From an uncultured Nitrospira sp. (GTDB lineage: Bacteria > Nitrospirota > Nitrospiria > Nitrospirales > Nitrospiraceae), in assembly GCA_946479785.1 (NCBI GenBank), contig CAMLHQ010000036.1:1-31576 (forward strand): DNA of 31,576 nucleotides. Direction: 5' to 3'. Each line of letters begins with the position of its first letter. Position 1 is the stretch's first letter. This document shows positions 8,152 through 15,934 of the stretch, piece by piece. Under the pieces are notes generated by a model, which saw nothing but the letters and a program-made list of their open reading frames with translations, ran no database searches and was not told the DNA's origin. A program made the translations under genes and the position numbers.

Positions 8152-9393
8152 TCAAAAGAAGGCCATACTGGCATAGCTCACCGTAGAGTTATATTGATCG
8201 GTAATTCCACGGTCGTAGCGAAGGACCTGCCCCTTATCGGCTTGGATCAGATGGAGCAGGCTATAGATGGGTGAGAAGCCGGAGATGCGGCGTCGGTCTT
8301 GTTCCTTCTGGATGTACCGGGCGAACTCTTCGGGCTTGAGCTCTTCCACGAACTTCAGCATTTCCATGTCATACTGCATCGACCGATGGAATGAGAAATC
8401 GGTTGGCGGCGCACTGTCACCGTAGCGCATCCCCAAATGTGCCAGCTCTCCTGCCGCGATCACGCAGGCCGCTTTTCCTGACGCTGCGATCGCGTCTCGC
8501 AGCGCGCTGATAAATCGATCGATCATCACACGTACCGAGGGATCAGCCACGCTCATCGCGGAGAATGACGAGAGAATAGGCACGATGCTCGCGGGCTTGG
8601 TGGCGCCTGTGTTGGTTTGTATAAACGGGAGCTGAAATTCGACGGCATGCTCCGACATGTGTGCGATGTCTTCGGCAAAGCACTCAGGAACGAGCGACTT
8701 GAGCCGATCCAGGATGGGACGATCCACGGGCACGACACCGAGCGGCGTTTCAAAATCCTTATCGGTGACAGCAAAGAGGTTCTCTAAGCCTGCATGTGCG
8801 GTCCCGATGATGATCAACACATCCGGTTGTTGCGCTTCCTGCAATTCTTTATAAGCCCAGGCATAGATGGGGCCGGCCTGTTTGAGATCGTACGTGGGTG
8901 CGACCAGCCCTTTGATGAGCTTGCCTTTGTTCTCTGATGGTTTGAAATCCGGCCCTTCTTTGGAGGTGAAAAATCCATCGATCTGCTTCTTGAGTTTGGC
9001 ACCGTCCGCCTCATAGCTCCGCCCTGCAAAGGCTGCGGCGCGCAGGGGTGCTTGTCGATACACATCCTGGACCTGCTTGCGAGCGGACTCAGCCCGCTCC
9101 CCTTCCAGAAACAAGTTGGCATCGAGGTCGGAGACCAGCTGCTCGACTTTGTCCGGCATGAGGAACTCTCCGAACCGTTTGAGGTAGAGCCCGCCGATTT
9201 CTTGGAGAGAATGTTGGCCGTCGAAATGCTGGACGATGAAAAAGTAGTTGAGCGGAAGGACAAGTTTTTCCTTGCTGAGCCCGCTCGGATCCCAGAGCAC
9301 GATGTACTGCTCTTCTCCTTCCTTAATGGGAGAAAACTGGAGATTTCGCAACACCGGATGCTGTTTGGGATCTTTGGCTGTGCCGGTCGTCAT
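8152..9393 (-). CDS. Divergent MEMO-family (AmmeMemoRadiSam B-like) protein
   Basis: This is a 413-aa protein. Residues about 115-413 match the MEMO/extradiol-dioxygenase-like fold: GLVAPTYDLKQAGPIYAWAY, LIIIGTAHAGLEN, SEHAVEFQLPFIQ and AAGELAHLGMRYGD. Residues 1-110 are an extra domain (LRNLQFSPIKEG, VQHFDGQHSLQEI) that loosely resembles a PqqD-like fold. In most relatives a His follows GL(V/I)(A/S)P; here it is Thr167. H200, H249 and H319 remain. MEMO proteins bind metal, and bacterial members have no settled role. ATG 9393 has an AAGGA site five bases upstream. It lies 82 bases downstream of the membrane-protein operon, so it may be co-transcribed with it. No radical-SAM or AMMECR1 partner is seen. 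Confidence 0.8.
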   Translation of the reverse strand: MTTGTAKDPKQHPVLRNLQFSPIKEGEEQYIVLWDPSGLSKEKLVLPLNYFFIVQHFDGQHSLQEIGGLYLKRFGEFLMPDKVEQLVSDLDANLFLEGERAESARKQVQDVYRQAPLRAAAFAGRSYEADGAKLKKQIDGFFTSKEGPDFKPSENKGKLIKGLVAPTYDLKQAGPIYAWAYKELQEAQQPDVLIIIGTAHAGLENLFAVTDKDFETPLGVVPVDRPILDRLKSLVPECFAEDIAHMSEHAVEFQLPFIQTNTGATKPASIVPILSSFSAMSVADPSVRVMIDRFISALRDAIAASGKAACVIAAGELAHLGMRYGDSAPPTDFSFHRSMQYDMEMLKFVEELKPEEFARYIQKEQDRRRISGFSPIYSLLHLIQADKGQVLRYDRGITDQYNSTVSYASMAFF

Positions 9394-9416
9394 CCTATTC
9401 CTTTATGGCTCCCCTT

Positions 9417-9431
9417 ATGGCGAAGCGCCAT
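9417..9431. other. Small perfect hairpin in the 82-base gap
   Basis: The sequence contains ATGGCG, AAG and CGCCAT, giving a 6-bp stem with a 3-base loop between the last membrane-protein gene and the MEMO-like gene. No T-tract follows on the minus strand, so it is not a convincing terminator. It could be a weak attenuator or processing site. Confidence 0.35.
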
Positions 9432-9475
9432 TCTAACGAACCGGTTTCCTGACCTGCAACGGTGAAATAGATCGG

Positions 9476-10225
9476 CTAGCGGGCCTCGGGAGGCTCTTGT
9501 TGGGAGCGCCGCGCTAACAATATCAATGCTCCGATCGTCACAACCGAGAGCCATAGGGTGGGACGACCATAGGACGCATCGGAGAATTCGATGAGATCGG
9601 TCAATCGTCCGATCAACAGCGACATGCGGGCCATGACGGTGTAACCAAACGCGGCGCCGAAGGCGATCATCAAAAAGAGGATGCCGGTCCTGGCGACGGC
9701 CTTGCCGGGCCCGCTGTGCTCAATCGAGAAGAAGAAATAGAACAGGACGGAACTGACGCCGATCAGGATGATGATCGCGTTGAGGTTACTTGCCGGATTG
9801 AGCAGATTCACCGAGAAGCTCACGCCATCGCTACCCGCCAGAGAGAGCAACGGCCTGACGGTATCCTCGACCTGCTTCAGGATGAACGACGAAATTGTGC
9901 GCGGAATCGCGAGGCCCGAGCCGACTCCCACGATGAATGCGAAGGCGTAGCGCGACATCCAGGCCGCTCTCGGCACGTAACGCGTCAACATGAGCAAGCC
10001 GATGGTAACTGGAATCAACAGTGCGATCTCACCCTGCTCAACAATCGGCTTCACAATCAGATGCACGATGACCGTATCGTAGGATTTCACAATCGTGTAG
10101 CCGACCGAGATGCCCACGTAGAGATGTTCGGCGAGCTTGAAGAGCGGATTATCCCTGTACAGGAACGAGAAGATGAACAGAGTCAACCCTGTTGCCACCC
10201 ACGCTCCGAAGACGGTTGCATCCAT
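9476..10225 (-). CDS. Polytopic membrane protein of MutL/DUF6754 operon (249 aa)
   Basis: I do not recognise a named family. Six to seven hydrophobic segments are visible, at about residues 5-23, 34-56, 66-82, 92-110, 148-167, 180-199 and 223-238. A charged cytoplasmic-type tail (ARRSQQEPPEAR) ends the protein. The loop RDNPLFKLAEHLYVGISVGY after the first helix is polar and may be a conserved signature. It lacks obvious transporter or catalytic motifs. It is the last of seven coupled minus-strand genes: its ATG at 10225 lies 14 bases after the stop of the 281-aa gene. From context it is likely a membrane subunit of one complex with the neighbouring DUF6754 and anchored proteins (inference). 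Confidence 0.8.
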   Translation of the reverse strand: MDATVFGAWVATGLTLFIFSFLYRDNPLFKLAEHLYVGISVGYTIVKSYDTVIVHLIVKPIVEQGEIALLIPVTIGLLMLTRYVPRAAWMSRYAFAFIVGVGSGLAIPRTISSFILKQVEDTVRPLLSLAGSDGVSFSVNLLNPASNLNAIIILIGVSSVLFYFFFSIEHSGPGKAVARTGILFLMIAFGAAFGYTVMARMSLLIGRLTDLIEFSDASYGRPTLWLSVVTIGALILLARRSQQEPPEAR

Positions 10226-10239
10226 GAGAGGTCGGTCCC

Positions 10240-11085
10240 CTACGACGCCCCATGCCCCTGTTGCCGAGGCGCTCGTCGCAAATTGAAATAGAAGACATTG
10301 CAGATGATCACGAGCACGATGATCGCCACATGCGTCGCCGACTGCGCATCCATTCCGGCGACCGCACGCGCCTTTTGCCCAATCAGGCTTTCGTATTCGG
10401 CCGCTCCACGAAGCCCACCGATCAAGCCGTTGATTTGCCCGCTGCGTAACAAAGGATAGAGACCGGGTGCGATGACGCCCGTACAGCCTCCACCCAATTC
10501 GAACCTGTATTTGTCCTTGCCGAATACATACCAGGCCTCGACGCCTGGATTGCCTGCACCCAGGCTGATGGCGTAGTTCACATCCTTCAGGCTGTGAACG
10601 CCTTCCAGCACCGGAATACCCTTCGTCGGCCTGCCTCCGTAGTCACTTGGAAACGCAGTATAGAGATCCTGGCCCATATTGATGATGACGGCCGTTCCTC
10701 CCGGACTCCAGCCGAGAAAGACATAGTCCTTTCCGTTCTCCTTTCCCATCTCCTTGGCGACCTGCGTCAGCAACTGATCGGCCATGCCGGTGCCGGACAC
10801 CCAGAGGGTCATCGACACCACGCGCAAATTTTTTCTAAAGGCATGCCGCAACAGGGCGATGGCTTGCGGATGCAACTCGGGCTTCGAAGCCGGGTCAAAA
10901 TCGATCGAGAGCAGGAAGACCGACCGTTCGGGCAACGCTTCCATATAGTCGTACACGCTGCGCACTTCCGGTGAAATCTTGATCGGCAGACCGACCGGAT
11001 AGAGCAACGGCAGCAGCGTACAGAGGCCGATCACCAAAAAAATGATCCGCCGGTCGATTTTGAGCATGCGCTCGGCGAAGGTCAT
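10240..11085 (-). CDS. Membrane-anchored alpha/beta protein of MutL/DUF6754 operon (281 aa)
   Basis: This is a protein without a recognised family. One membrane helix lies near the N-terminus (about 14-33) and another near the C-terminus (about 252-269). A soluble domain of roughly 210 residues lies between them, probably outside the cytoplasm with both tails inside. The soluble part alternates strands and helices (SVFLLSIDFDP, FRKNLRVVSMTLWVSG, DYVFLGWSPGGTAVIINMG) like a Rossmann-type fold and ends with GQINGLIGGLRGAAEYE. No catalytic motif is evident. ATG 11085 follows the previous gene's TGA with a single intervening base, so translation is probably coupled. Confidence 0.8.
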   Translation of the reverse strand: MTFAERMLKIDRRIIFLVIGLCTLLPLLYPVGLPIKISPEVRSVYDYMEALPERSVFLLSIDFDPASKPELHPQAIALLRHAFRKNLRVVSMTLWVSGTGMADQLLTQVAKEMGKENGKDYVFLGWSPGGTAVIINMGQDLYTAFPSDYGGRPTKGIPVLEGVHSLKDVNYAISLGAGNPGVEAWYVFGKDKYRFELGGGCTGVIAPGLYPLLRSGQINGLIGGLRGAAEYESLIGQKARAVAGMDAQSATHVAIIVLVIICNVFYFNLRRAPRQQGHGAS

Positions 11086-11086
11086 G

Positions 11087-11737
11087 TCATTCCTTGCCCC
11101 CGCCGAGGTACGACCGTTCGACGCCGAAAATGATCTTGAATGACAATGCGATCGCGCCGAGGCTCACTCCGATCAGGATCGCGCGGCGCACCGACGCATT
11201 CAGGACGTTCAAGATCCATTGCGACGCATCGCCGCTCAGAGGAATCAAATACTCCCCCAGGGGGACGCGGCCCATCATGACAATGATCGCGGCAATCAAC
11301 AGCACCGCCGCTTCCCGACTTCTGGCTCTAAACGACCGGTACGCGGCGGATGCGATGAAGAAGGCCAGAATGGCGAACATGGTTCCTTGGAGCGGCACCA
11401 TCATGAAGGAATAGACCCAGCCGAAGGCGGTCATCGCTCCATCGACGCTTTCTTTCCCATTCGCCCAGAACCCCACGGCAATTGTCCCTAGCATGCCGGC
11501 GTAGAGCACGAGGCTATAACCCCATCCCGCTTCTTTTCGCCTGATCTTGACCGCATGCTGGTGAAACAAACTCGTCACACCCAATACCAGTGCGAACCCG
11601 CCGATGATCTGCAACCATTTGGTCACGGACGTGAGCAGTTGTTCCGAAGCCGGATGCGGGACATAGTACTGCCCGGCAAACAGCAGCCCGGTGATCATCG
11701 TAATCAAGAGAGGCAGTTGGCGGCGCAAAAAAATCAT
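11087..11737 (-). CDS. Polytopic membrane protein of MutL/DUF6754 operon (216 aa)
   Basis: This is an unrecognised integral membrane protein with about six hydrophobic segments, near residues 8-25, 40-58, 73-92, 107-133, 141-157 and 184-204. The frame can be read from 11776, but ATG 11737 forms an ATGA overlap with the stop of the upstream DUF6754 gene and places MIFLRRQ directly before the first helix, so I chose it. The cytoplasmic loops are Arg/Lys rich (HAVKIRRKEA, YRSFRARSREA), consistent with the positive-inside rule. No transport or enzymatic motif is visible. Tight coupling suggests it is a subunit of the same assembly as its neighbours. Confidence 0.8.
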   Translation of the reverse strand: MIFLRRQLPLLITMITGLLFAGQYYVPHPASEQLLTSVTKWLQIIGGFALVLGVTSLFHQHAVKIRRKEAGWGYSLVLYAGMLGTIAVGFWANGKESVDGAMTAFGWVYSFMMVPLQGTMFAILAFFIASAAYRSFRARSREAAVLLIAAIIVMMGRVPLGEYLIPLSGDASQWILNVLNASVRRAILIGVSLGAIALSFKIIFGVERSYLGGGKE

Positions 11738-12984
11738 TTGAGGTCTCGAAAGAAATCCAGGAAGAGTTGCGGCCATTGTGCCCCGGTGGCGACGCCGATC
11801 GTCGCCATGACGGTCCCGATCGCAATCACACTCAAGATCACCGCCTTGCCGATATCCTGGCCGCGCAAGGTGCCGAGCTGAATCGGCTCCTTGGAGAGAT
11901 AGGCGCTGGCCGCGTACAGCTCTTCGCCAATCAGCGTGTAGTCACAGGTCGTGACAAAGAACGGCAGCTGGTGATCCGAGTCCGTCCCGGCAATCTGGAT
12001 CGCGCCGGTGCTGGCTCCAGTCTCGGTCAGCAAAAGGGACTCAGCAAAATATGCACCCATAAAGAAATTCGCGGCCGGCTTTTTCCGGAGCATGATCCCA
12101 TCGACCGCCGCCGTATAACTGAACTGATCCGCCGTAATGAAAAAGTTCGAGTCTTCCTTGAAGAGATCAGGCTTACCAGCCTCTAAATAGGCCTGTTTGG
12201 TGATTTCCTGGCAGACCGCCATTGTGATGGGATCGCGGTGTGGCACCATCAGTTCCGTCTCGTACGCCGCTGCCCGTTTGGCCACCCGGCCAAGGATCAC
12301 CGCCGCGGCGATGGTAGACGGATCGCTCATATCGTGGGCGCCGGTCAAATAGAGAATCGGCTTGCCTAATTCCGTGGACCGACCGATGGCTTCGTCCACG
12401 GCATCGAGACCAGGAATGCGCCGCAGAAAGATCTCATTCCGCTTGGCATGGCTGATGGTGTAGAAAACCAACCCGCCGAACGACAACGCCAGAATCAGGT
12501 TATTGAACTGGTTCCAATTGACCCAATCGGGAGCCGGTGTTGCCTGGTGCAACGGACCAACCACACGTTCCTCCCCTTTGAGCATCGCCACCGTGACCGT
12601 GTAAGGAGTCCCGTCCTTCAGTTCGATTCCTTTCCCGCTCCTGATCACAAACTGATGCCAGTTCTTCTCAGCCTTCCTTGTCCACCAGGCAGACTTGGCC
12701 TCTTTCACAAAGCGGGTGTTCGCCGGGAATTCTGCGATGACTTTCAGGGCGGCCGGTTCTGTTGCGCCGGCATCTCCGACCAATACCTGATAGCGTGCAT
12801 CGGGACCATCTGCTGAACTAGGTGCCCAGATGACGGTCAGGCTCTCGCCGCCATCGTTCGGCGTATCGATGACGTGAAGGTCGGCGGGAGCCATCGGAGT
12901 GGATTGAGCCAATACAGTTCCACCGCTTTCCATTACGAACATGAAGCAGAATCCAGTGAGAATCATTCGTAGATGACGATCCAT
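11734..12984 (-). CDS. DUF6754-type membrane protein with FN3-like exported domain
   Basis: This 416-aa protein is layered. It has a signal peptide (1-26, ending TVLAQ), then an exported fibronectin-III-like beta domain (about 32-150: ADLHVIDTPNDGGESLTVIW, GTPYTVTVAMLKGEE). A membrane helix (about 160-178) follows, with a cytoplasmic domain (about 185-375) that I match from memory to DUF6754 (PILYLTGAHDMSDPSTIAAA, VPHRDPITMAVCQEI). A second helix lies at about 381-402. The function of DUF6754 is unknown. A TTG at 12987 is possible, but ATG 12984 overlaps the preceding stop as TGATG and is preferred. It lies between the KOW-like protein and the polytopic proteins of the operon. Confidence 0.8.
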   Translation of the reverse strand: MDRHLRMILTGFCFMFVMESGGTVLAQSTPMAPADLHVIDTPNDGGESLTVIWAPSSADGPDARYQVLVGDAGATEPAALKVIAEFPANTRFVKEAKSAWWTRKAEKNWHQFVIRSGKGIELKDGTPYTVTVAMLKGEERVVGPLHQATPAPDWVNWNQFNNLILALSFGGLVFYTISHAKRNEIFLRRIPGLDAVDEAIGRSTELGKPILYLTGAHDMSDPSTIAAAVILGRVAKRAAAYETELMVPHRDPITMAVCQEITKQAYLEAGKPDLFKEDSNFFITADQFSYTAAVDGIMLRKKPAANFFMGAYFAESLLLTETGASTGAIQIAGTDSDHQLPFFVTTCDYTLIGEELYAASAYLSKEPIQLGTLRGQDIGKAVILSVIAIGTVMATIGVATGAQWPQLFLDFFRDLK

Positions 12985-14105
12985 CAACCTTCGATCACCT
13001 CAATATTGGTCCTTGGAATGACCGCTGTTGTTCCATCGGGAAACTTGACCTCCAGCACGCGTACTTCGCTCTCCGTAGGAATCTTCGTCAGGTCGGAAGG
13101 CAGGGCCGAGACTTCGCCGATTCTTCCGAACAGTGGATCGCGGATGATGCGGATCGGATCGCCGAACCGGATTCCGGCTCGTGACGACTGAGCGGCAGGG
13201 CTGGCTGTCGTCGCCGCCTGAGGAACGATGATTTCCGGTCGAATTACTCCTGCCCTGATCTGCGTGGCTCCTGAGATCGATGCCTTCTGACCGGTATGGG
13301 CAGAGAGCAATTTAAAGGTTTTTGAAGCCATGGGGATCGTGCCGAATCCTTCAGTCAGGATCAGTGTGAATCCCACCTGCTCTGTTCCCGTAATGGCCAC
13401 GCCGAGATCGTAGCCCAACAGGGCGCGAAGATCCTTATCATGAATCCCGCCTATAACCAAGCCGGCCACCGCCAGTTCTTTTGCCTTCGCCATGGTCTCC
13501 GCCGACAAGAATGATCCCCCCACCACGATCTTGCCCTTCATGTCCGCCTTCAGGTGCGCCGGCGCTAGCGGCTCATCGGGTGATTGCACGGCAACGACAA
13601 TCTCACCCCAGGTCTCGCCGCCAATCCCGAAAATGCCTTGCACCAGGCTGCAAGAAGCCTCGACGATGACTCCTTGCTGCGGAATCGTCTCGACCACTGC
13701 GCCATCGATGTAGGCGAGCAGCTCGAGGATGCGCGGCGGCTCACGCAGCAACACTTGTCCCGTCACCATCGACAGAGACTCCAGCGTCCCGGTGACAGGC
13801 GAGCGAATTTCCGTCTTGAACCACTTGATCAGCGGTTTATTCTCGGCGAGGATCTCATCCTTCTGAATCAAATCCCCTTCTTTCTTGATCAGGTACTCTT
13901 TGATCTCATCAGGCGCGATACTGAGCTGGTTCGCCAGATTGATCGGATACACCTTCCCAGGTAGCTCCGCGCGAGCAACCGCCTGATCGGAGCGCACACG
14001 CTCTCCGTGAGTGACCAAGAGCTTCCCAGGCAACGGCAACAAACGCCGACGGCGAATGATTGTGCGTTCGGTGACGGTGAGCCCTGGTGTATAGGAGTGA
14101 GCCAT
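12984..14105 (-). CDS. Barrel-sandwich (lipoyl-like) plus KOW-like protein of MutL operon
   Basis: This soluble 373-aa protein has no signal peptide. Residues about 20-125 look like barrel-sandwich hybrid folds of the biotinyl/lipoyl type (LPLPGKLLVTHGERVRSD; GDLIQKDEILAENK; RSPVTGTLESLSMVTGQVL). No Met-Lys-Met biotinylation motif is present, so it is not an obvious carrier. A central alpha/beta part (about 165-290) follows, then a Ala/Pro-rich linker, then a KOW-like C-terminal domain (about 311-373: GDPIRIIRDPLFGRIGEV, FPDGTTAVIPRTNIEVIEG). The ATG at 14105 overlaps the MutL-like stop codon as TAATG. Function is unknown; its conserved position between an ATPase and membrane proteins suggests an adaptor (inference). 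Confidence 0.75.
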   Translation of the reverse strand: MAHSYTPGLTVTERTIIRRRRLLPLPGKLLVTHGERVRSDQAVARAELPGKVYPINLANQLSIAPDEIKEYLIKKEGDLIQKDEILAENKPLIKWFKTEIRSPVTGTLESLSMVTGQVLLREPPRILELLAYIDGAVVETIPQQGVIVEASCSLVQGIFGIGGETWGEIVVAVQSPDEPLAPAHLKADMKGKIVVGGSFLSAETMAKAKELAVAGLVIGGIHDKDLRALLGYDLGVAITGTEQVGFTLILTEGFGTIPMASKTFKLLSAHTGQKASISGATQIRAGVIRPEIIVPQAATTASPAAQSSRAGIRFGDPIRIIRDPLFGRIGEVSALPSDLTKIPTESEVRVLEVKFPDGTTAVIPRTNIEVIEG

Positions 14106-15934
14106 TATGCTTTTGGATAAAGATCCACTGCCTCATACCACTTCATCAGAGCTGCGACTCTTGCCTGGTGATCAGCCGGCAATTGCAATGGACGGCTTCG
14201 ACCGTCCAGCAATAGCCCGACTACGCCGCCTTGCACCTCGCGCGTCTCCGGAACACCGGCTCCTGCACCGAGATTCACCTGCTTGGCAGGCGCTATCGTC
14301 ATTCTGGCTTTCTTGCCGAGTTCTAGCGGATAGAGACGGAGGTCGCCGAACCTCAGCTGTTCCTTCACCGTCTTGCCGTCGGGAAATGCAATCTCATAGT
14401 CGGCGCAGAGATCGCCGCTCCTCCCCTGCCCGATAGGAGCCACACACGTCCCCAGATAAATCATGCAGTCGCGCACAAAAACATCTGTGGCGGCCTTCTC
14501 GTTGATCGTCGACAACACCCCCAGGTGCGGCATCATGAAGATACTGTCCACGGACAACATGGTGAAGCCCAACGGCTCATAAGCATCCACCATCATGAGC
14601 ATCGACTGGATGCGGCGAGGAGCGTGTGAGAGGATTCCACCGCTCCCCACAATGAGGTCCAGTTTCAGCATGTCGACAAGGCTCTTGCCCGATGTCTGTT
14701 GCTCGAACACGTCGGAAATCGTGCGCTCCTGCTGCACACCCTTCAATCCGGTCGCCAGTGACTTGTGGTGGATCAACGCCAACCGTAACGCCTCGCGTGA
14801 GATTGCGTGCTCGATCTGCAGTTCGTCGAGCGTCTGTGGAATCGTCGTCGGCCTGATCATTTTATTCTTGATGCGATTACGGAGCGTTTGCTCGTCGATC
14901 GTGAATGGGACCCAGCGCATGATATTGGCCAGGCCGGCTTCGGCTAGCACGTTGGAGATGCTATAGGACATGCCGAGGTTGGCGCTGACCGTGCGGTTGA
15001 ACACCCCCTCGAACACGGAGAACACGTCCGTAGTGGCCCCGCCGATATCGACGCCGATCAGATTCAAATGCTCGCGCTTCGCGATCGTTTCCATGATGAC
15101 GCCAACGGCTGCCGGAGTCGGCATGATCGGCGCACCGGCCATCTCGATGAGGTTTTTGTAACCGGGGGCCTGAGCCATGACGTGTTCGAGAAACAGATCG
15201 TGAATCTTGTGACGGGCCGGCGCGAGATTTTCTCGCTCCAACACGGGCCGGATATTCTCGGTGATCTCCAGTGCGGTTTTCTCGCCGAGGATCTTCTTCA
15301 CCTGCCCTTGCGCCTCTTTGTTGCCGGCATAGACGAGCGGCAATCTATAGGTGCTGCCGAAACGAGGGCGAGGGTCCGCCGCTGCGACGTACTCTGCCAT
15401 CTCCACGACGTGGGTGACCGCCCCGCCGTCCGTCCCGCCGGACATCAAAATCATGTCCGGTCGCATGGAACGTATGCGTTCTATCTTCTCATGAGGCAGC
15501 CGTCCGTCATTCGAGGCCAGCACGTCAATGACGATCGCGCCGGCGCCGAGCGCGCACCGTTGCGCACTTTCACCGGTCATGTTCTGAACCACACCGGTCA
15601 CCATCATCTGCAATCCGCCGCCGGCGCTGCTGGTGGAGATATAGATATCCACGCCGGTCTCGAGATCGCGGCACGGGGTCATAATCTTATCGCCATCGAG
15701 GATCTTACGGCCGGACAGTTCTTCGATTTCTGCAATCGCATTCAGCACGCCCCGCGTCACGTCCTCAAATGGTGCTTCGACCGTCGTCGGCGCTTCCCCG
15801 CGGTAGGTCTGCCGAAACTCGTCGCCGATCTTCTCAATGAGAATGGCCTTGGTTGTCGTGCTGCCGCAGTCAGTGGCGACAATGACATTCAGCGGACGAT
15901 CGATCTTGGGTGGGCTGGACGAAGAAGACGTCAT
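14105..15934 (-). CDS. MutL-like ASKHA-fold ATPase (glutamate mutase L family)
   Basis: This 609-aa protein has the actin/Hsp70-type ATP site. Phosphate 1 is at residues 21-29 (TDCGSTTTK), phosphate 2 at 294-303 (GVDIGGATTD) and the adenosine motif at 428-433 (IVGSGG). It also has the family segment STSSAGGGLQMMVTG near 100-114. This matches the MutL family first named for the glutamate mutase activator/chaperone of clostridia. Residues about 480-609 form a C-terminal extension (GAGAGVPETREVQGGVVGLL). No mutase subunits (MutS, MutE) or B12 motifs are visible nearby, so the name should not be read as function. ATG 15934 overlaps the preceding stop as ATGA. It probably energises or assembles the operon's membrane partners (inference). 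Confidence 0.85.
   Translation of the reverse strand: MTSSSSSPPKIDRPLNVIVATDCGSTTTKAILIEKIGDEFRQTYRGEAPTTVEAPFEDVTRGVLNAIAEIEELSGRKILDGDKIMTPCRDLETGVDIYISTSSAGGGLQMMVTGVVQNMTGESAQRCALGAGAIVIDVLASNDGRLPHEKIERIRSMRPDMILMSGGTDGGAVTHVVEMAEYVAAADPRPRFGSTYRLPLVYAGNKEAQGQVKKILGEKTALEITENIRPVLERENLAPARHKIHDLFLEHVMAQAPGYKNLIEMAGAPIMPTPAAVGVIMETIAKREHLNLIGVDIGGATTDVFSVFEGVFNRTVSANLGMSYSISNVLAEAGLANIMRWVPFTIDEQTLRNRIKNKMIRPTTIPQTLDELQIEHAISREALRLALIHHKSLATGLKGVQQERTISDVFEQQTSGKSLVDMLKLDLIVGSGGILSHAPRRIQSMLMMVDAYEPLGFTMLSVDSIFMMPHLGVLSTINEKAATDVFVRDCMIYLGTCVAPIGQGRSGDLCADYEIAFPDGKTVKEQLRFGDLRLYPLELGKKARMTIAPAKQVNLGAGAGVPETREVQGGVVGLLLDGRSRPLQLPADHQARVAALMKWYEAVDLYPKA

Noticed and set aside
8152..9393. 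A complete AmmeMemoRadiSam system
   Set aside because: No radical-SAM protein or AMMECR1 protein is encoded nearby; only the B-like component is seen.
14105..15934. A glutamate fermentation (glutamate mutase) locus
   Set aside because: Only a MutL-like protein is present; no mutase subunit, B12-binding motif or methylaspartase was found in the window.
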